In this document: one piece after another, positions 35,052-43,534 of the stretch
Layout: every line of letters begins with the position of its first letter
Numbering within the stretch: position 1 is the first letter of the stretch
DNA from: Nocardia grenadensis NBRC 108939
GTDB taxonomy: Bacteria; Actinomycetota; Actinomycetes; Mycobacteriales; Mycobacteriaceae
NCBI RefSeq assembly: GCF_001613445.1
Contig: NZ_BDCJ01000009.1
Location: 124,001 to 188,000, forward strand
Length of the DNA stretch: 64,000 nucleotides
Direction: 5' to 3'
Notes under the pieces: model-generated
Seen by the model: the letters and a program-made list of their open reading frames with translations, nothing else
What the model was told of the DNA's origin: nothing
Database searches by the model: none
Position numbers and translations under genes: made by a program

Positions 35052-36509
35052 TCAGCGGGCGGCGCCGACACCCTTTTCGACCCGATCGCCCAGCTCTTTG
35101 TCGACGTTGCGCCAGTACTCGAAGGCGCGCTGCAGCACCGGATCGCTCACGCCGTCCAGCAGATGGCCGACGATATTGCTCACCAGCCGCTCCCGGGCGG
35201 CGTCGTCGAGCACCTCACGGACCATGGTGCCGGCCTGGCCCCAATCGTCGTCCTCGGCGTGCAGCGTGTACGCGGTGCGAACCAGATCGCCGTCGGTATG
35301 CCAGCCCGCGGGTTCGCCGTACCGGTCGATATCGGGGCGCGGACCACCCTTGGAGTTCGGCGTGTACACCGGATCGGTCACCGGATGGATGCGCATCGCG
35401 CCGTCTTTGCTGTAGCTGTGTACCGGGGTGTGCGGCGCGTTCACCGGGATCTGCTGGTAATTCGCCCCCAGCCGGGCCCGGTGGGCGTCGGCGTAGGAGA
35501 AGATCCGGGCCAGCAGCATCTTGTCCGGGCTCGGGCCGATTCCGGGTACCAGATTGTTCGGCTGGAACGCCGCCTGTTCGATCTCGGTGTGATTATCGAT
35601 GGGGTTGCGGTTCAGCGTCATCCGCCCGACCTCGATCAGCGGGTAGTCGCCGTGCGGCCACACCTTGGTGAGATCGAAGGGATTGAACCGGTAGTCCTGC
35701 GCTTCCTCGAACGGCATGATCTGCATATACAGCGTCCAGCTCGGGTACTCACCCCGATCGATCGACTCGTAGAGATCGCGCATGTGGAAATCGCTGTCGG
35801 CGCCGGCGAGCCGGTCGGCTTCCTCCTGCGTGAGGAAATCGATGCCCTGGTCGGTTTTGAAGTGGTACTTGACCCAGAACCTCTCGCCGGCGGCATTCAC
35901 CCACATGTAGGTGTGGCTGGAATAGCCGTTCATATGCCGCCACGTCTTGGGGATCCCGCGATCGCCCATCAACCAGGTGACCTGGTGGGCCGACTCCGGT
36001 GACAGCGTCCAGAAATCCCACTGCATATCGTGATCGCGCAGGTTGTTGTCGGCGCGGCGCTTCTGGGAGCGGATGAAGTGCTGGAACTTCATCGGGTCGC
36101 GCATGAAGAACACCGGGGTGTTGTTGCCGACCATGTCGTAGTTGCCCTCGCCGGTGTAGAAGCGCAACGCGAAACCGCGCGGGTCGCGCCAGGTGTCCGG
36201 GCTGCCCCGTTCCCCCGCGACCGTGGAGAACCGGGCGACCATCTCGGTCTCGGTACCGGGCTGGAAAACCGCCGCCTTGGTATAGGCGCTGACATCGCCG
36301 GTGACCACGAAGCGCCCGAAGGCGCCACTACCCTTCGCGTGCGGCTGGCGCTCCGGAATACGCTCCCGGTTGAACTGGGCCATCTGTTCGATGAGGTAGT
36401 GGTCCTGGAGCAGTATGGGGCCGTTCGGGCCGACGGTGAGCGAATGCTCGTCGCTCTCGACCGGGATACCGGCATCGGTGGTCAGGATCTCGGGCTGTTC
36501 ACTGGTCAT
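35052..36509 (-). CDS. katA: monofunctional heme catalase
   Basis: A 485-residue small-subunit (clade 3-type) catalase that converts H2O2 to water and oxygen. The distal His is in [14 protein letters not shown] (H57). The [20 protein letters not shown] segment and the Asn in [15 protein letters not shown] complete the active site. The heme-ligand tyrosine lies in [16 protein letters not shown]. Full length without truncation. The ATG is ten bases after aggaga. A perfect 8-bp inverted repeat lies 122-156 bases upstream as a possible control element. No Fur-type gene is adjacent. The symbol is given by family and paralogues cannot be excluded. Confidence 0.94.
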   Translation of the reverse strand: MTSEQPEILTTDAGIPVESDEHSLTVGPNGPILLQDHYLIEQMAQFNRERIPERQPHAKGSGAFGRFVVTGDVSAYTKAAVFQPGTETEMVARFSTVAGERGSPDTWRDPRGFALRFYTGEGNYDMVGNNTPVFFMRDPMKFQHFIRSQKRRADNNLRDHDMQWDFWTLSPESAHQVTWLMGDRGIPKTWRHMNGYSSHTYMWVNAAGERFWVKYHFKTDQGIDFLTQEEADRLAGADSDFHMRDLYESIDRGEYPSWTLYMQIMPFEEAQDYRFNPFDLTKVWPHGDYPLIEVGRMTLNRNPIDNHTEIEQAAFQPNNLVPGIGPSPDKMLLARIFSYADAHRARLGANYQQIPVNAPHTPVHSYSKDGAMRIHPVTDPVYTPNSKGGPRPDIDRYGEPAGWHTDGDLVRTAYTLHAEDDDWGQAGTMVREVLDDAARERLVSNIVGHLLDGVSDPVLQRAFEYWRNVDKELGDRVEKGVGAAR

Positions 36510-36630
36510 GCTCTCGGCGTCTCCTTCCGGGCGAATGGTCCGGCTCCGGGGCTGCGGAGCCGGGGACCTGATCGCGTGGCCGGATCGAGCGCGAGGAGGA
36601 GTTCCTGACCCGGACCGTCCACACACTGTC

Positions 36631-36665
36631 GCTTTCCCAGAATGTCACGGGGCAATCGGGAAAGC
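36631..36665. promoter_or_regulatory. inverted repeat upstream of the catalase gene
   Basis: GCTTTCCC (36631-36638) and GGGAAAGC (36658-36665) are exact reverse complements separated by 19 bases, in the non-coding stretch between the catalase start and the end of the dehydrogenase gene. Additional GGGAAA-type words occur just beyond. It is a candidate binding site or RNA hairpin for control of the catalase. Confidence 0.4.
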
Positions 36666-36759
36666 TGGAAAGAGACCTTCGACACGGGAAAACACTGGTC
36701 AGAAGGGGTCGGTCGGAGTAAGGGCCCCGGGGCGGCACGGCCGGCCCCGGGACCGGTGT

Positions 36760-37821
36760 TCAGGCGTGCAGCAGGGCCGACGCCCGGTCGGCGATCTCGG
36801 TGCCGACCTCGGTGGTGGTGGCCGTACCGCCCAGATCTGGGGTGCGCGGGCCGCCGCTGCCGAGGACATCGGTGACCGCTCGGTCGACTGCGTCCGCCGC
36901 GACGTGCTCGCCCAGATGGTCGAGCAGCATGGCGCCCGCCAGGATCTGCGCCACCGGGTTGGCGATGCCCTGACCCGCGATATCGGGCGCGCTGCCGTGA
37001 ACCGCCTCGAACATCGACGGCGCGTCCCGGGCGGGGTTGATATTGCCGGAGGGTGCCAGCCCGAGTCCGCCGGTGACGGCGGCGGCGAGGTCGGAGAGGA
37101 TATCGCCGAAGAGGTTGGAGCCGACGATCACATCGAGCCGGTCCGGATGCAGCACGATCTCGGCGGCCAGTGCGTCGACGTGCATCTGCCGGGTCTGCAC
37201 GGCCGGGTACTCCGCGGCGATCCGCTCGAAGATCTCGTCCCAGTAGGGCATGGAGTGGATGAGACCGTTCGATTTCGTGGCCGAGCAGACGCGGCCCGTG
37301 CGTTCGGTCGCCCGGTCGAAGGCGTACCGGATGATCCGTTCGCAGCCGACTCGGGTGAAAACCGATTCCTGCAGGACGAATTCGTCCGGCCGGCCGGGAT
37401 TGTGCCGTCCGCCGATCTCGGAGTACTCGCCCTCGGAGTTCTCGCGCACGATGAGCAGGTCCAGATCGGCGGCGGTGCGGTCGCGTAGTGCCGAGGTGGT
37501 GCCGGGCAGTAGCCGCACCGGGCGCAGATTGACGTACTGGCCGAAAGCCCGGCGCAGCGGGATGAGCAGACCCCACAGCGAGATATGGTCGGGCACACCC
37601 GGGAAACCGACGGCGCCGAGCAGGATCGCGTCGAATCCGGCGAGGCGCTCCGGTCCGTCGGCGGGCATCATCGCGCCGGTGCGCAGGTAGTTCTCGCAGG
37701 ACCAGTCGAACTCGGTCCATTCGATGCCGGGCAGTACCCGGTCGAGAACTTTCACCGCCTCGGCGGTCACGTCGACGCCGATACCGTCGCCCGGGATCGT
37801 CGCGATCCGATAGGTTGTCAC
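36760..37821 (-). CDS. tartrate dehydrogenase/D-malate dehydrogenase-type (TtuC/DmlA) enzyme
   Basis: A 353-residue beta-decarboxylating dehydrogenase of the isocitrate/isopropylmalate family. It has IATIPGDGIGVDVTAEAVKV, GAVGFPGVPDHISLWGLLIP, the substrate arginines in GQYVNLRPVRLLPG, RENSEGEYSEIGGR, the catalytic Tyr in RYAFDRA, the metal aspartates in VIVGSNLFGDILSDLAA and the NAD loop AVHGSAPDIAGQG. The 'DHxSLWGLLxPxRRxFxQYVNLRPVRL' version is typical of tartrate/D-malate dehydrogenases, not LeuB. It converts D-malate or tartrate with NAD+ to pyruvate or oxaloglycolate. It overlaps the upstream aldehyde dehydrogenase by four bases, so they form one operon. Confidence 0.88.
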   Translation of the reverse strand: MTTYRIATIPGDGIGVDVTAEAVKVLDRVLPGIEWTEFDWSCENYLRTGAMMPADGPERLAGFDAILLGAVGFPGVPDHISLWGLLIPLRRAFGQYVNLRPVRLLPGTTSALRDRTAADLDLLIVRENSEGEYSEIGGRHNPGRPDEFVLQESVFTRVGCERIIRYAFDRATERTGRVCSATKSNGLIHSMPYWDEIFERIAAEYPAVQTRQMHVDALAAEIVLHPDRLDVIVGSNLFGDILSDLAAAVTGGLGLAPSGNINPARDAPSMFEAVHGSAPDIAGQGIANPVAQILAGAMLLDHLGEHVAADAVDRAVTDVLGSGGPRTPDLGGTATTTEVGTEIADRASALLHA

Positions 37822-39290
37822 AGTGGCACTCCGATGTATTTGATCTCGAGGAATTCGTCGATGCCGACCAGGCCGCCCTCGCGGCCGAGACCGGATTCTT
37901 TCACCCCGCCGAACGGCGCGGCCGGATTGGAGACGACACCCTGATTCAGGCCGACCATTCCGGTGTCGAGCGCTTCGCTGATCCGCAGCCCGCGCCGCAG
38001 ACCCTCGGTGTAGACGTAGCTCACCAGACCGTAGGGGGTGTCGTTGGCGCGGGCGACGGCCTCCTCCTCGGTCTCGAAGGTGGCGATACTCGCGACCGGC
38101 CCGAACACCTCGGTATGGCAGATCTGTGCCGCGTCGGGGACGTCCACCAGGACGGTGGCGGGGTAGAAGTGCCCGGGACCGTCGAGCGGTTCACCGCCCA
38201 GCAGGACGCGGGCGCCGCAGGTCCGGGCGTCGGCGACCAGTTCGGTCACCTTGGTCACCGCGTCGGCATCGATCAGCGGGCCTACCACGACCCCGGGTTC
38301 GGTGCCGCGGCCCAACGGTAGCTCGCCCATCCGTGCGGCCAGCCGCTCCGCGAATTCGGCGGCCACCCCGCGCTGGACGAGAAATCGGTTCGCCGCAGTG
38401 CAGGCCTGCCCGATATTGCGCATCTTCGCCGCCATCGCCCCGTCGACCGCCGCGTCCAGGTCGGCATCGTCGAAGACGAGGAACGGGGCGTTGCCGCCCA
38501 GCTCCATCGAGGTCCGCATGACGGTGCGCGCGCACTGCTCGAGCAGTTTCTTGCCCACCGCGGTCGAACCGGTGAAGGACAGTTTGCGCGAGCGCGGGTC
38601 GTCGATGAGCGGCGTCATCAGCGCGCCCGGATCCGAGGTGGTCACCACGTTCACCACTCCGGCCGGAACACCGGCCTCGTGCAGGATCCGCGCCAGCGCC
38701 AGGGTGCACAGCGGGGTCTGTTCGGCGGGTTTGACCACGCTGGTGCAGCCGGCGGCGAGGGCGGGCCCGATCTTGCGAGCGCCCATGGCCATCGGGAAGT
38801 TCCAGGGGGTGATGAGCAGGCTCGGCCCGACGGGCTGTTTGGTGACCAGGAACCGGGCACCCCCGCCCGGCGCGGGCATGTATCCACCGTCGAGGCGCAC
38901 GGCCTCCTCGGCGAACCAGCGGAAGAACTCCGCGGCATAGGTGATCTCGCCGCGGGCTTCCGTCAGCGGCTTCCCCATCTCGAGTGTCGCGATCAGGGCG
39001 AGCCGGTCGGCATCGTCGAGCAGTAGGCGATGGGCGCGCATGAGGATCTCGCTGCGCTCGCGGGGCGCGGTGCGCGCCCAGCCGGCCTGGGCGGCCGCGG
39101 CGGCGTCCAGCGCGGCCCGCCCGTCCTCGGGGGTGGCGTCGGCGACCTCGCGCAGCAGCTGTCCGGTCGCCGGATCGAGGACGGGCATGGTCTTCGCGGT
39201 CTCGCGGGTGCGGCCGTCGATGAACAGGCCGGTGGGTACCGACTCGACGGCTTCCCGTTCGGCGGCGGTGAGTGTGGCTTCCGTGAGCAC
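37818..39290 (-). CDS. succinate-semialdehyde dehydrogenase-type aldehyde dehydrogenase
   Basis: A 490-residue NAD(P)-dependent ALDH. It has LITPWNFPMAMGARKIGPAL, VKPAEQTPLCTLALARI, the NAD-loop FTGSTAVGKKLLEQCA, the catalytic glutamate in MELGGNAPFLVFDDAD, the nucleophile in GQACTAANRFLV (Cys near residue 296) and EVFGPVASIATF. The pattern follows GabD. Succinate semialdehyde is the likely substrate, but related aldehydes are possible given the linked tartrate/malate-type dehydrogenase. It is the first gene of the two-gene operon, with a perfect palindrome 44 bases before the start. Confidence 0.9.
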   Translation of the reverse strand: MLTEATLTAAEREAVESVPTGLFIDGRTRETAKTMPVLDPATGQLLREVADATPEDGRAALDAAAAAQAGWARTAPRERSEILMRAHRLLLDDADRLALIATLEMGKPLTEARGEITYAAEFFRWFAEEAVRLDGGYMPAPGGGARFLVTKQPVGPSLLITPWNFPMAMGARKIGPALAAGCTSVVKPAEQTPLCTLALARILHEAGVPAGVVNVVTTSDPGALMTPLIDDPRSRKLSFTGSTAVGKKLLEQCARTVMRTSMELGGNAPFLVFDDADLDAAVDGAMAAKMRNIGQACTAANRFLVQRGVAAEFAERLAARMGELPLGRGTEPGVVVGPLIDADAVTKVTELVADARTCGARVLLGGEPLDGPGHFYPATVLVDVPDAAQICHTEVFGPVASIATFETEEEAVARANDTPYGLVSYVYTEGLRRGLRISEALDTGMVGLNQGVVSNPAAPFGGVKESGLGREGGLVGIDEFLEIKYIGVPL

Positions 39291-39333
39291 GGTGGGACGC
39301 TCCTCCCTGACGGTGGCCGGTCGAGCCTGGCCG

Positions 39334-39347
39334 GATTGTCGACAATC
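39334..39347. promoter_or_regulatory. perfect 14-bp palindrome, GntR-type operator
   Basis: GATTGTCGACAATC is an exact 14-bp palindrome, upstream of the aldehyde dehydrogenase gene. The TTGTCGACAA core is a typical GntR/FCD-family operator shape (TNGTNNACNA). On the minus strand TAGGAT or TATTGT, immediately next to it, could be the -10, so binding would repress. No GntR gene lies within the window. Confidence 0.55.
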
Positions 39348-39398
39348 CTACAATAGGGGCGAGTTCTCGTGGTGGGGAAGGCTCCGATTGCGCGGCAG

Positions 39399-39477
39399 GT
39401 GACGTCACGGCGAAAATCCAACCCTTTAGTACTGTTAACTACTCCGTTGCCGAGGGGTGACCCGGCGCTTGCGCCGG
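39399..39477 (+). promoter_or_regulatory. trpB upstream elements (palindrome and hairpin)
   Basis: The non-coding DNA before trpB has the 10-bp palindrome GTGACGTCAC (39399-39408), an AT-richer stretch with AGTACTGTTAACTACT (39428-39443), and a tight hairpin CCGGCGC-tt-GCGCCGG (39462-39477). The middle element resembles a promoter or operator. The hairpin lies in the likely 5' leader. No Trp-rich leader peptide is visible, so classical attenuation is not supported. Confidence 0.35.
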
Positions 39478-39526
39478 CCGGACAGACTTTTCGCGGCGGA
39501 GTGAGAACAGGGAATGTGAGTGCTGG

Positions 39527-40768
39527 ATGGTCGTCGATCACGGGGTCGCGCAGAAAACCTTACGTCCCGGGGATTTCCCGGATCAGCGTGGCCGATTCGG
39601 CCGATTCGGCGGTAGATACGTTCCCGAGGGTCTCATGGCCGCCCTGCTCGAACTGGAACGCGCATACGACGCGGCCCGCGTCGATCCGGCGTTCGTCCGG
39701 GAGCTGACCGGTCTGTCGCGCAGCCGGGTCGGCCGGCCAACCCTGCTGCACCGGGTACCGCGGTTCGCCGCGCGGCTGGGTGCACCGGCGCCGACGGTCT
39801 ATCTCAAACGGGAGGATATGGCCCACACCGGTTCGCACAAGATCAACAACGCCCTCGGGCAGGGGTTGCTGGCCCGGCGCATGGGCAAACGCCGAATCGT
39901 TGCCGAGACCGGGGCGGGACAACACGGAGTGGCAGTCGCGACCGTGGGGGCGATGCTCGGTTTGAGCTGCACCATCTATATGGGTGCCGTCGATATGGAA
40001 CGGCAGCGGGCGAATGTGATCCGGATGCGCCTGCTCGGCGCCGAGGTGCGGGCGGTGGAAACCGGGAACCGGCGGATCAAGGAGGCGATCACCGAATCGG
40101 TCCGCGACTGGGTGTCGCAGGTGGACACCACCCACTACCTGCTGGGCAGCGCGGCCGGGCCTACTCCCTATCCGCGGATCGTGCGGGATTTCCAGCACCC
40201 CATCGGGGCGGAGGCGCGGTCCCAGATCCTGACCGCCGAGGGTCGACTACCCGACTATGTCATCGCCTGTGTCGGCGGCGGCAGCAATGCTCTCGGCGCG
40301 TTCCGCCCCTTCGTCGCCGACCCGGGGGTGCGGTTGCTCGGTGCGGAGGCCGCCGGGCGCGGAATACAGACCGGCGCGCACGCGGCGTCGCTGACCGCCG
40401 GCAGTCCCGGCGAGATCGACGGTACGTTCAGCCTCCTGCTGCAGGACGACGACGGTCAGATCGCCGGGACGCATAGTGTCGCCGCCGGCCTGGACTACCC
40501 GGGGGTGGGCCCGGAGCTCAGTCATCTGGAGGACAGCGGCCGCCTGACCGCGGTCCCGGTCACCGATGCGCTCGCGTTACGCGGTATGGAAGCCCTCGGG
40601 CACAGCGAGGGCATCATCCCCGCCCTGGAATCCGCGCACGCGGTGGGGTGCCTGCTCGAGCTGGCCGAGCGCGGTGACCTGGCCGCCGGTTCGGTGGTCC
40701 TGCTGTGCCTGTCCGGGCGTGGCGACAAGGACCTCGAGATCGCGGCACAGCAATTGGGACTCGGCTGA
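39527..40768 (+). CDS. trpB: tryptophan synthase beta chain, solitary copy
   Basis: A 413-residue PLP enzyme of the TrpB1 type. It has FGRFGGRYVPEGLMAAL, LKREDMAHTGSHKINNALGQ (PLP lysine near residue 105), the catalytic glutamate in VAETGAGQHGVAVATVGA, the COMM-region GAVDMERQRANVIRMRLLGA, the PLP phosphate loop CVGGGSNALG and the final LCLSGRGDKDLE. All catalytic positions look intact, so it should condense indole (or an analogue) with serine. No trpA or other trp gene is adjacent, which suggests either a dispersed pathway gene or a second copy with another role. An MFS exporter follows on the same strand. Confidence 0.9.
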   Translation: MVVDHGVAQKTLRPGDFPDQRGRFGRFGGRYVPEGLMAALLELERAYDAARVDPAFVRELTGLSRSRVGRPTLLHRVPRFAARLGAPAPTVYLKREDMAHTGSHKINNALGQGLLARRMGKRRIVAETGAGQHGVAVATVGAMLGLSCTIYMGAVDMERQRANVIRMRLLGAEVRAVETGNRRIKEAITESVRDWVSQVDTTHYLLGSAAGPTPYPRIVRDFQHPIGAEARSQILTAEGRLPDYVIACVGGGSNALGAFRPFVADPGVRLLGAEAAGRGIQTGAHAASLTAGSPGEIDGTFSLLLQDDDGQIAGTHSVAAGLDYPGVGPELSHLEDSGRLTAVPVTDALALRGMEALGHSEGIIPALESAHAVGCLLELAERGDLAAGSVVLLCLSGRGDKDLEIAAQQLGLG

Positions 40769-41056
40769 CCCTCCGGTCGTCGGTCCGCCGATACGTCCGA
40801 GGGGGTCGCGTGACCTCCCTCATATCCCCCTGGGGAGTGGTCGTGGCCGGGCCCCCGCGAGCTGGGCGATCGGGCTGTGACCGGGAATACAGCCGCCGGA
40901 AAAGCGATTGATCTCGTGCACAGCCGTAAGAAACACTGGCGCGTCACCGATGAGCCGAGCGCCGCTCACTCGTCTGTTCTCTCGTACACCGGGCAACGGT
41001 CATCGACGACCCCGCCCGGCCGACGCCCGATGCTCACGACCTCCGGAGGTAAGCCG

Positions 41057-42538
41057 ATGCCCGCCCTGTTATCCGTTCGCCGGGCCGGAGGCGGCACTCC
41101 GGTCGTCGTTCGGTTGCTGGTGATCGCGACCTTCGTGGTGATCCTGAACGAGACCATCATGATCAACGCGATCCCGCGGCTGATGCACGACCTCGAGGTC
41201 ACCGAGCGGGCCGCGCAGTGGGTGTCGACCTCCTTCATGCTCACCATGGCGGCCGTCATCCCGGTCACCGGCTGGTTCCTGCAGCGGGTCACCACGCGGC
41301 GCGCCTATACGCTGGCCATGGGTGTCTTCCTGGCCGGTACAGCGCTCTCGGCGGTGGCGCCCTCGTTCGCGGTGCTGCTCGCCGGGCGGATCGTCCAGGC
41401 CGGTGGCACCGCGGTGATGATGCCGCTGCTGATGACCACCCTGATGACCGTGGTTCCCGAACGTGATCGCGGCCGGGTCATGGGCAATGTCACCCTGGCC
41501 ATTTCGGTGGCTCCGGCCATGGGACCGGTCATCTCCGGCCTGGTCCTGCAGATCGCCTCGTGGCGCTGGCTGTTCGTACTGGTGCTGCCGATCGCGGGCG
41601 CGGTCACCTGGTTCGGGTTGCGGCGGCTGGAGAACATCGGGGAACCCGAGACCGGATCGATCGACTGGTTCAGCGTGGTCTCCGCCGCACTCGGTTTCGG
41701 CAGCCTGGTGTACGGGTTGAGTCGGTTCGAGGCGGGCACGGTCGCCACCCCTGCCCTCATCACCTCCGCCGGCGTCGTCCTGATCGGCCTGTTCGTCGCC
41801 CGGCAGCTGTGGTTGCAGCGGCACGGCACCCCGCTGCTGGATCTGCGGATCCTGCGCTCGCGCACCTACAGCCTGGGCCTGGTCCTGATGGCGGTCGCGT
41901 TCCTGGCCATGCTCGGCTCGATGATGCTGCTGCCGCTGTATCTGCAGAACCTGCGCGGTCTGTCGCCGCTGGAGACCGGGTTGCTGGTCATGCCCGGTGG
42001 GCTGGCCATGGGTGTGCTCGGCCCGGTGATCGGCCGCCTGTTCGACCGGTTCGGTGGACGCCTCCTGGTGATCCCGGGGGCGATCGGGATCACCGCCGCG
42101 CTGGCCGGTTTCACCCAGATCTCGGTCACCACGCCGTACTGGCAACTGCTGGCCCTGCACATCCTGCTCATGCTGTCGCTGGCCGCGGCCTTCACACCGG
42201 TGTTCACCCTCGCGCTCGGGGCCCTGCCGGAGGACCTCTACTCGCACGGCAGCTCCATGCTGGGCACGCTGCAGCAGGTCGCCGCCGCACTGGGGACGGC
42301 GCTGGTGGTCACCGTGATGGCGAGTCGCACCAGTGCGCTGCAGGCCACGGGTATCGATACGCTGACCGCGCAACTCGACGGAATGCGGCTGGCCTTCGTG
42401 GTGTCGGCGGCGCTGTCGCTGGTGGTGATCGTGACGGCGATCCTGCTGCCCAACCGGTCCGGCGCACCCGGCGCACCCGGCGGAACCGGCGGAACCGGCG
42501 ACACCGAGCATCCCGAACCCGAGCTCGCGAAGATCTGA
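41057..42538 (+). CDS. DHA2-family MFS drug/metabolite exporter
   Basis: A 493-residue, 14-helix antiporter (EmrB/QacA type). Motifs are MHDLEVTERAAQWVSTSFML at the first loop, GWFLQRVTTRRAYTLAMGVF (motif A), GRIVQAGGTAVMMPLLMTTL (motif B region), APAMGPVISGLVLQ (antiporter motif C) and the mid-protein LDLRILRSRTYSLGLVLMAV. It probably extrudes toxic compounds by proton exchange. Substrate is unknown. The ATG lies seven bases after ggaggt, far better than upstream alternatives. The C-terminal tail carries Gly/Ala/Pro and GTGGTG repeats. It is 288 bases after trpB. Confidence 0.92.
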   Translation: MPALLSVRRAGGGTPVVVRLLVIATFVVILNETIMINAIPRLMHDLEVTERAAQWVSTSFMLTMAAVIPVTGWFLQRVTTRRAYTLAMGVFLAGTALSAVAPSFAVLLAGRIVQAGGTAVMMPLLMTTLMTVVPERDRGRVMGNVTLAISVAPAMGPVISGLVLQIASWRWLFVLVLPIAGAVTWFGLRRLENIGEPETGSIDWFSVVSAALGFGSLVYGLSRFEAGTVATPALITSAGVVLIGLFVARQLWLQRHGTPLLDLRILRSRTYSLGLVLMAVAFLAMLGSMMLLPLYLQNLRGLSPLETGLLVMPGGLAMGVLGPVIGRLFDRFGGRLLVIPGAIGITAALAGFTQISVTTPYWQLLALHILLMLSLAAAFTPVFTLALGALPEDLYSHGSSMLGTLQQVAAALGTALVVTVMASRTSALQATGIDTLTAQLDGMRLAFVVSAALSLVVIVTAILLPNRSGAPGAPGGTGGTGDTEHPEPELAKI

Positions 42539-42703
42539 CCGCCCGCGGTCCCGGATATGTGCCCGACGTGGTCCGCGCAACCGGCGTCCGGAAATCTCCC
42601 GGCACCGGCGGCCGCCGGGGTTCGGGCCGCAAGGTCGCGGTGGCCTACGGCCGGACCGGTGTCCGGCGCCGGAGCGGGCCGGACACCGCGTAGATTCGGC
42701 GAT

Positions 42704-43534
42704 ATGTCGAGGCAAGACGGCGGTGCTGCCGCGAACCACCAGCCGCTGCTGGTATTGGGGAAGATCACCGAGATCCTCGATGCCTTCTCCCTGGCCCGGC
42801 CGTCGTTGACGCTGGGCGAGATCCAGCAGGCCACCGGGTTGCCGACCTCCACGGTGCAGCGACTGGTCACCAATATGGTGGCGCAGGGCCTGCTGGATCG
42901 GGCGGGGGACCGACTCCGGGTCGGGCTGCGGATGAGCTATTGGGCGGCCACGGCGATCAAGGGACTGGACCTGCTGGCGATCGTCGACCCGGTACTGCGC
43001 GAGATCCGTGACGAGACGGGGGAGACCGCCTGTGTTTTCCGCGCCGAACACGGTTTCCGGGTGTGTGTGGCCATCGCCGAGACCCGGCACGCGCTACGCC
43101 GGGACATGTACGTGGGCAAGATCATCCCGCTCTACGCCGGGTCGGCGGGCCGGATCCTGCTGGCCTGGGACCCCGAACTCGCCGAGCGGGTACTGGCGGC
43201 ACCACTGGAACCGCTGACCGAGGGCACCGTCACCAGTCCACCGGAGCTGCGGTCGCTCATCTCCCGGGCCAAGGCCGACGGTTACGCGATCAGCGCCGGA
43301 GAGCGAGAGGATTCGGCATCGGGGCTGTCCGCGCCCATATTCGACGCGGCCGGAAAGGTGGTGGCGGCATTGACGATCAGCGGCCCCACCCTGCGGATGC
43401 CGCTGGCACAGTGCGAGGCGTGGGTGGACCTGCTCGTCGGTTACGCCGAACAGGTCACCCGCACCCTCGGCGGCCGTATTCCGGCCGCCGACCCCGGGCT
43501 CGCCGTGGTCAGCGCGCCCGTGCCTCCGGATTGA
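42704..43534 (+). CDS. IclR-family regulator
   Basis: A 276-residue regulator. The winged helix is at residues about 12-75 (VLGKITEILDAFSLARPSLT, LGEIQQATGLPTSTVQRLVTN). The IclR effector domain follows, with RDETGETACVFRAEHGFRVC, LRRDMYVGKIIPLYAGSAGR, ADGYAISAGEREDSASGLSA and a conserved final helix. Members sense small organic acids. The gene converges on the D-2-hydroxyacid dehydrogenase and overlaps its 3' end by 26 bases. The neighbouring GntP/CaiB/lyase operon is the obvious target. A TAGATT box seven bases before the ATG and no ribosome site suggest a leaderless mRNA. Confidence 0.92.
   Translation: MSRQDGGAAANHQPLLVLGKITEILDAFSLARPSLTLGEIQQATGLPTSTVQRLVTNMVAQGLLDRAGDRLRVGLRMSYWAATAIKGLDLLAIVDPVLREIRDETGETACVFRAEHGFRVCVAIAETRHALRRDMYVGKIIPLYAGSAGRILLAWDPELAERVLAAPLEPLTEGTVTSPPELRSLISRAKADGYAISAGEREDSASGLSAPIFDAAGKVVAALTISGPTLRMPLAQCEAWVDLLVGYAEQVTRTLGGRIPAADPGLAVVSAPVPPD

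Noticed and set aside
39428..39443. Resemblance of AGTACTGTTAACTACT to the E. coli trp operator
   Set aside because: Symmetry is poor when checked base by base and TrpR is not an actinobacterial regulator known to me. Kept only as a promoter-region element.
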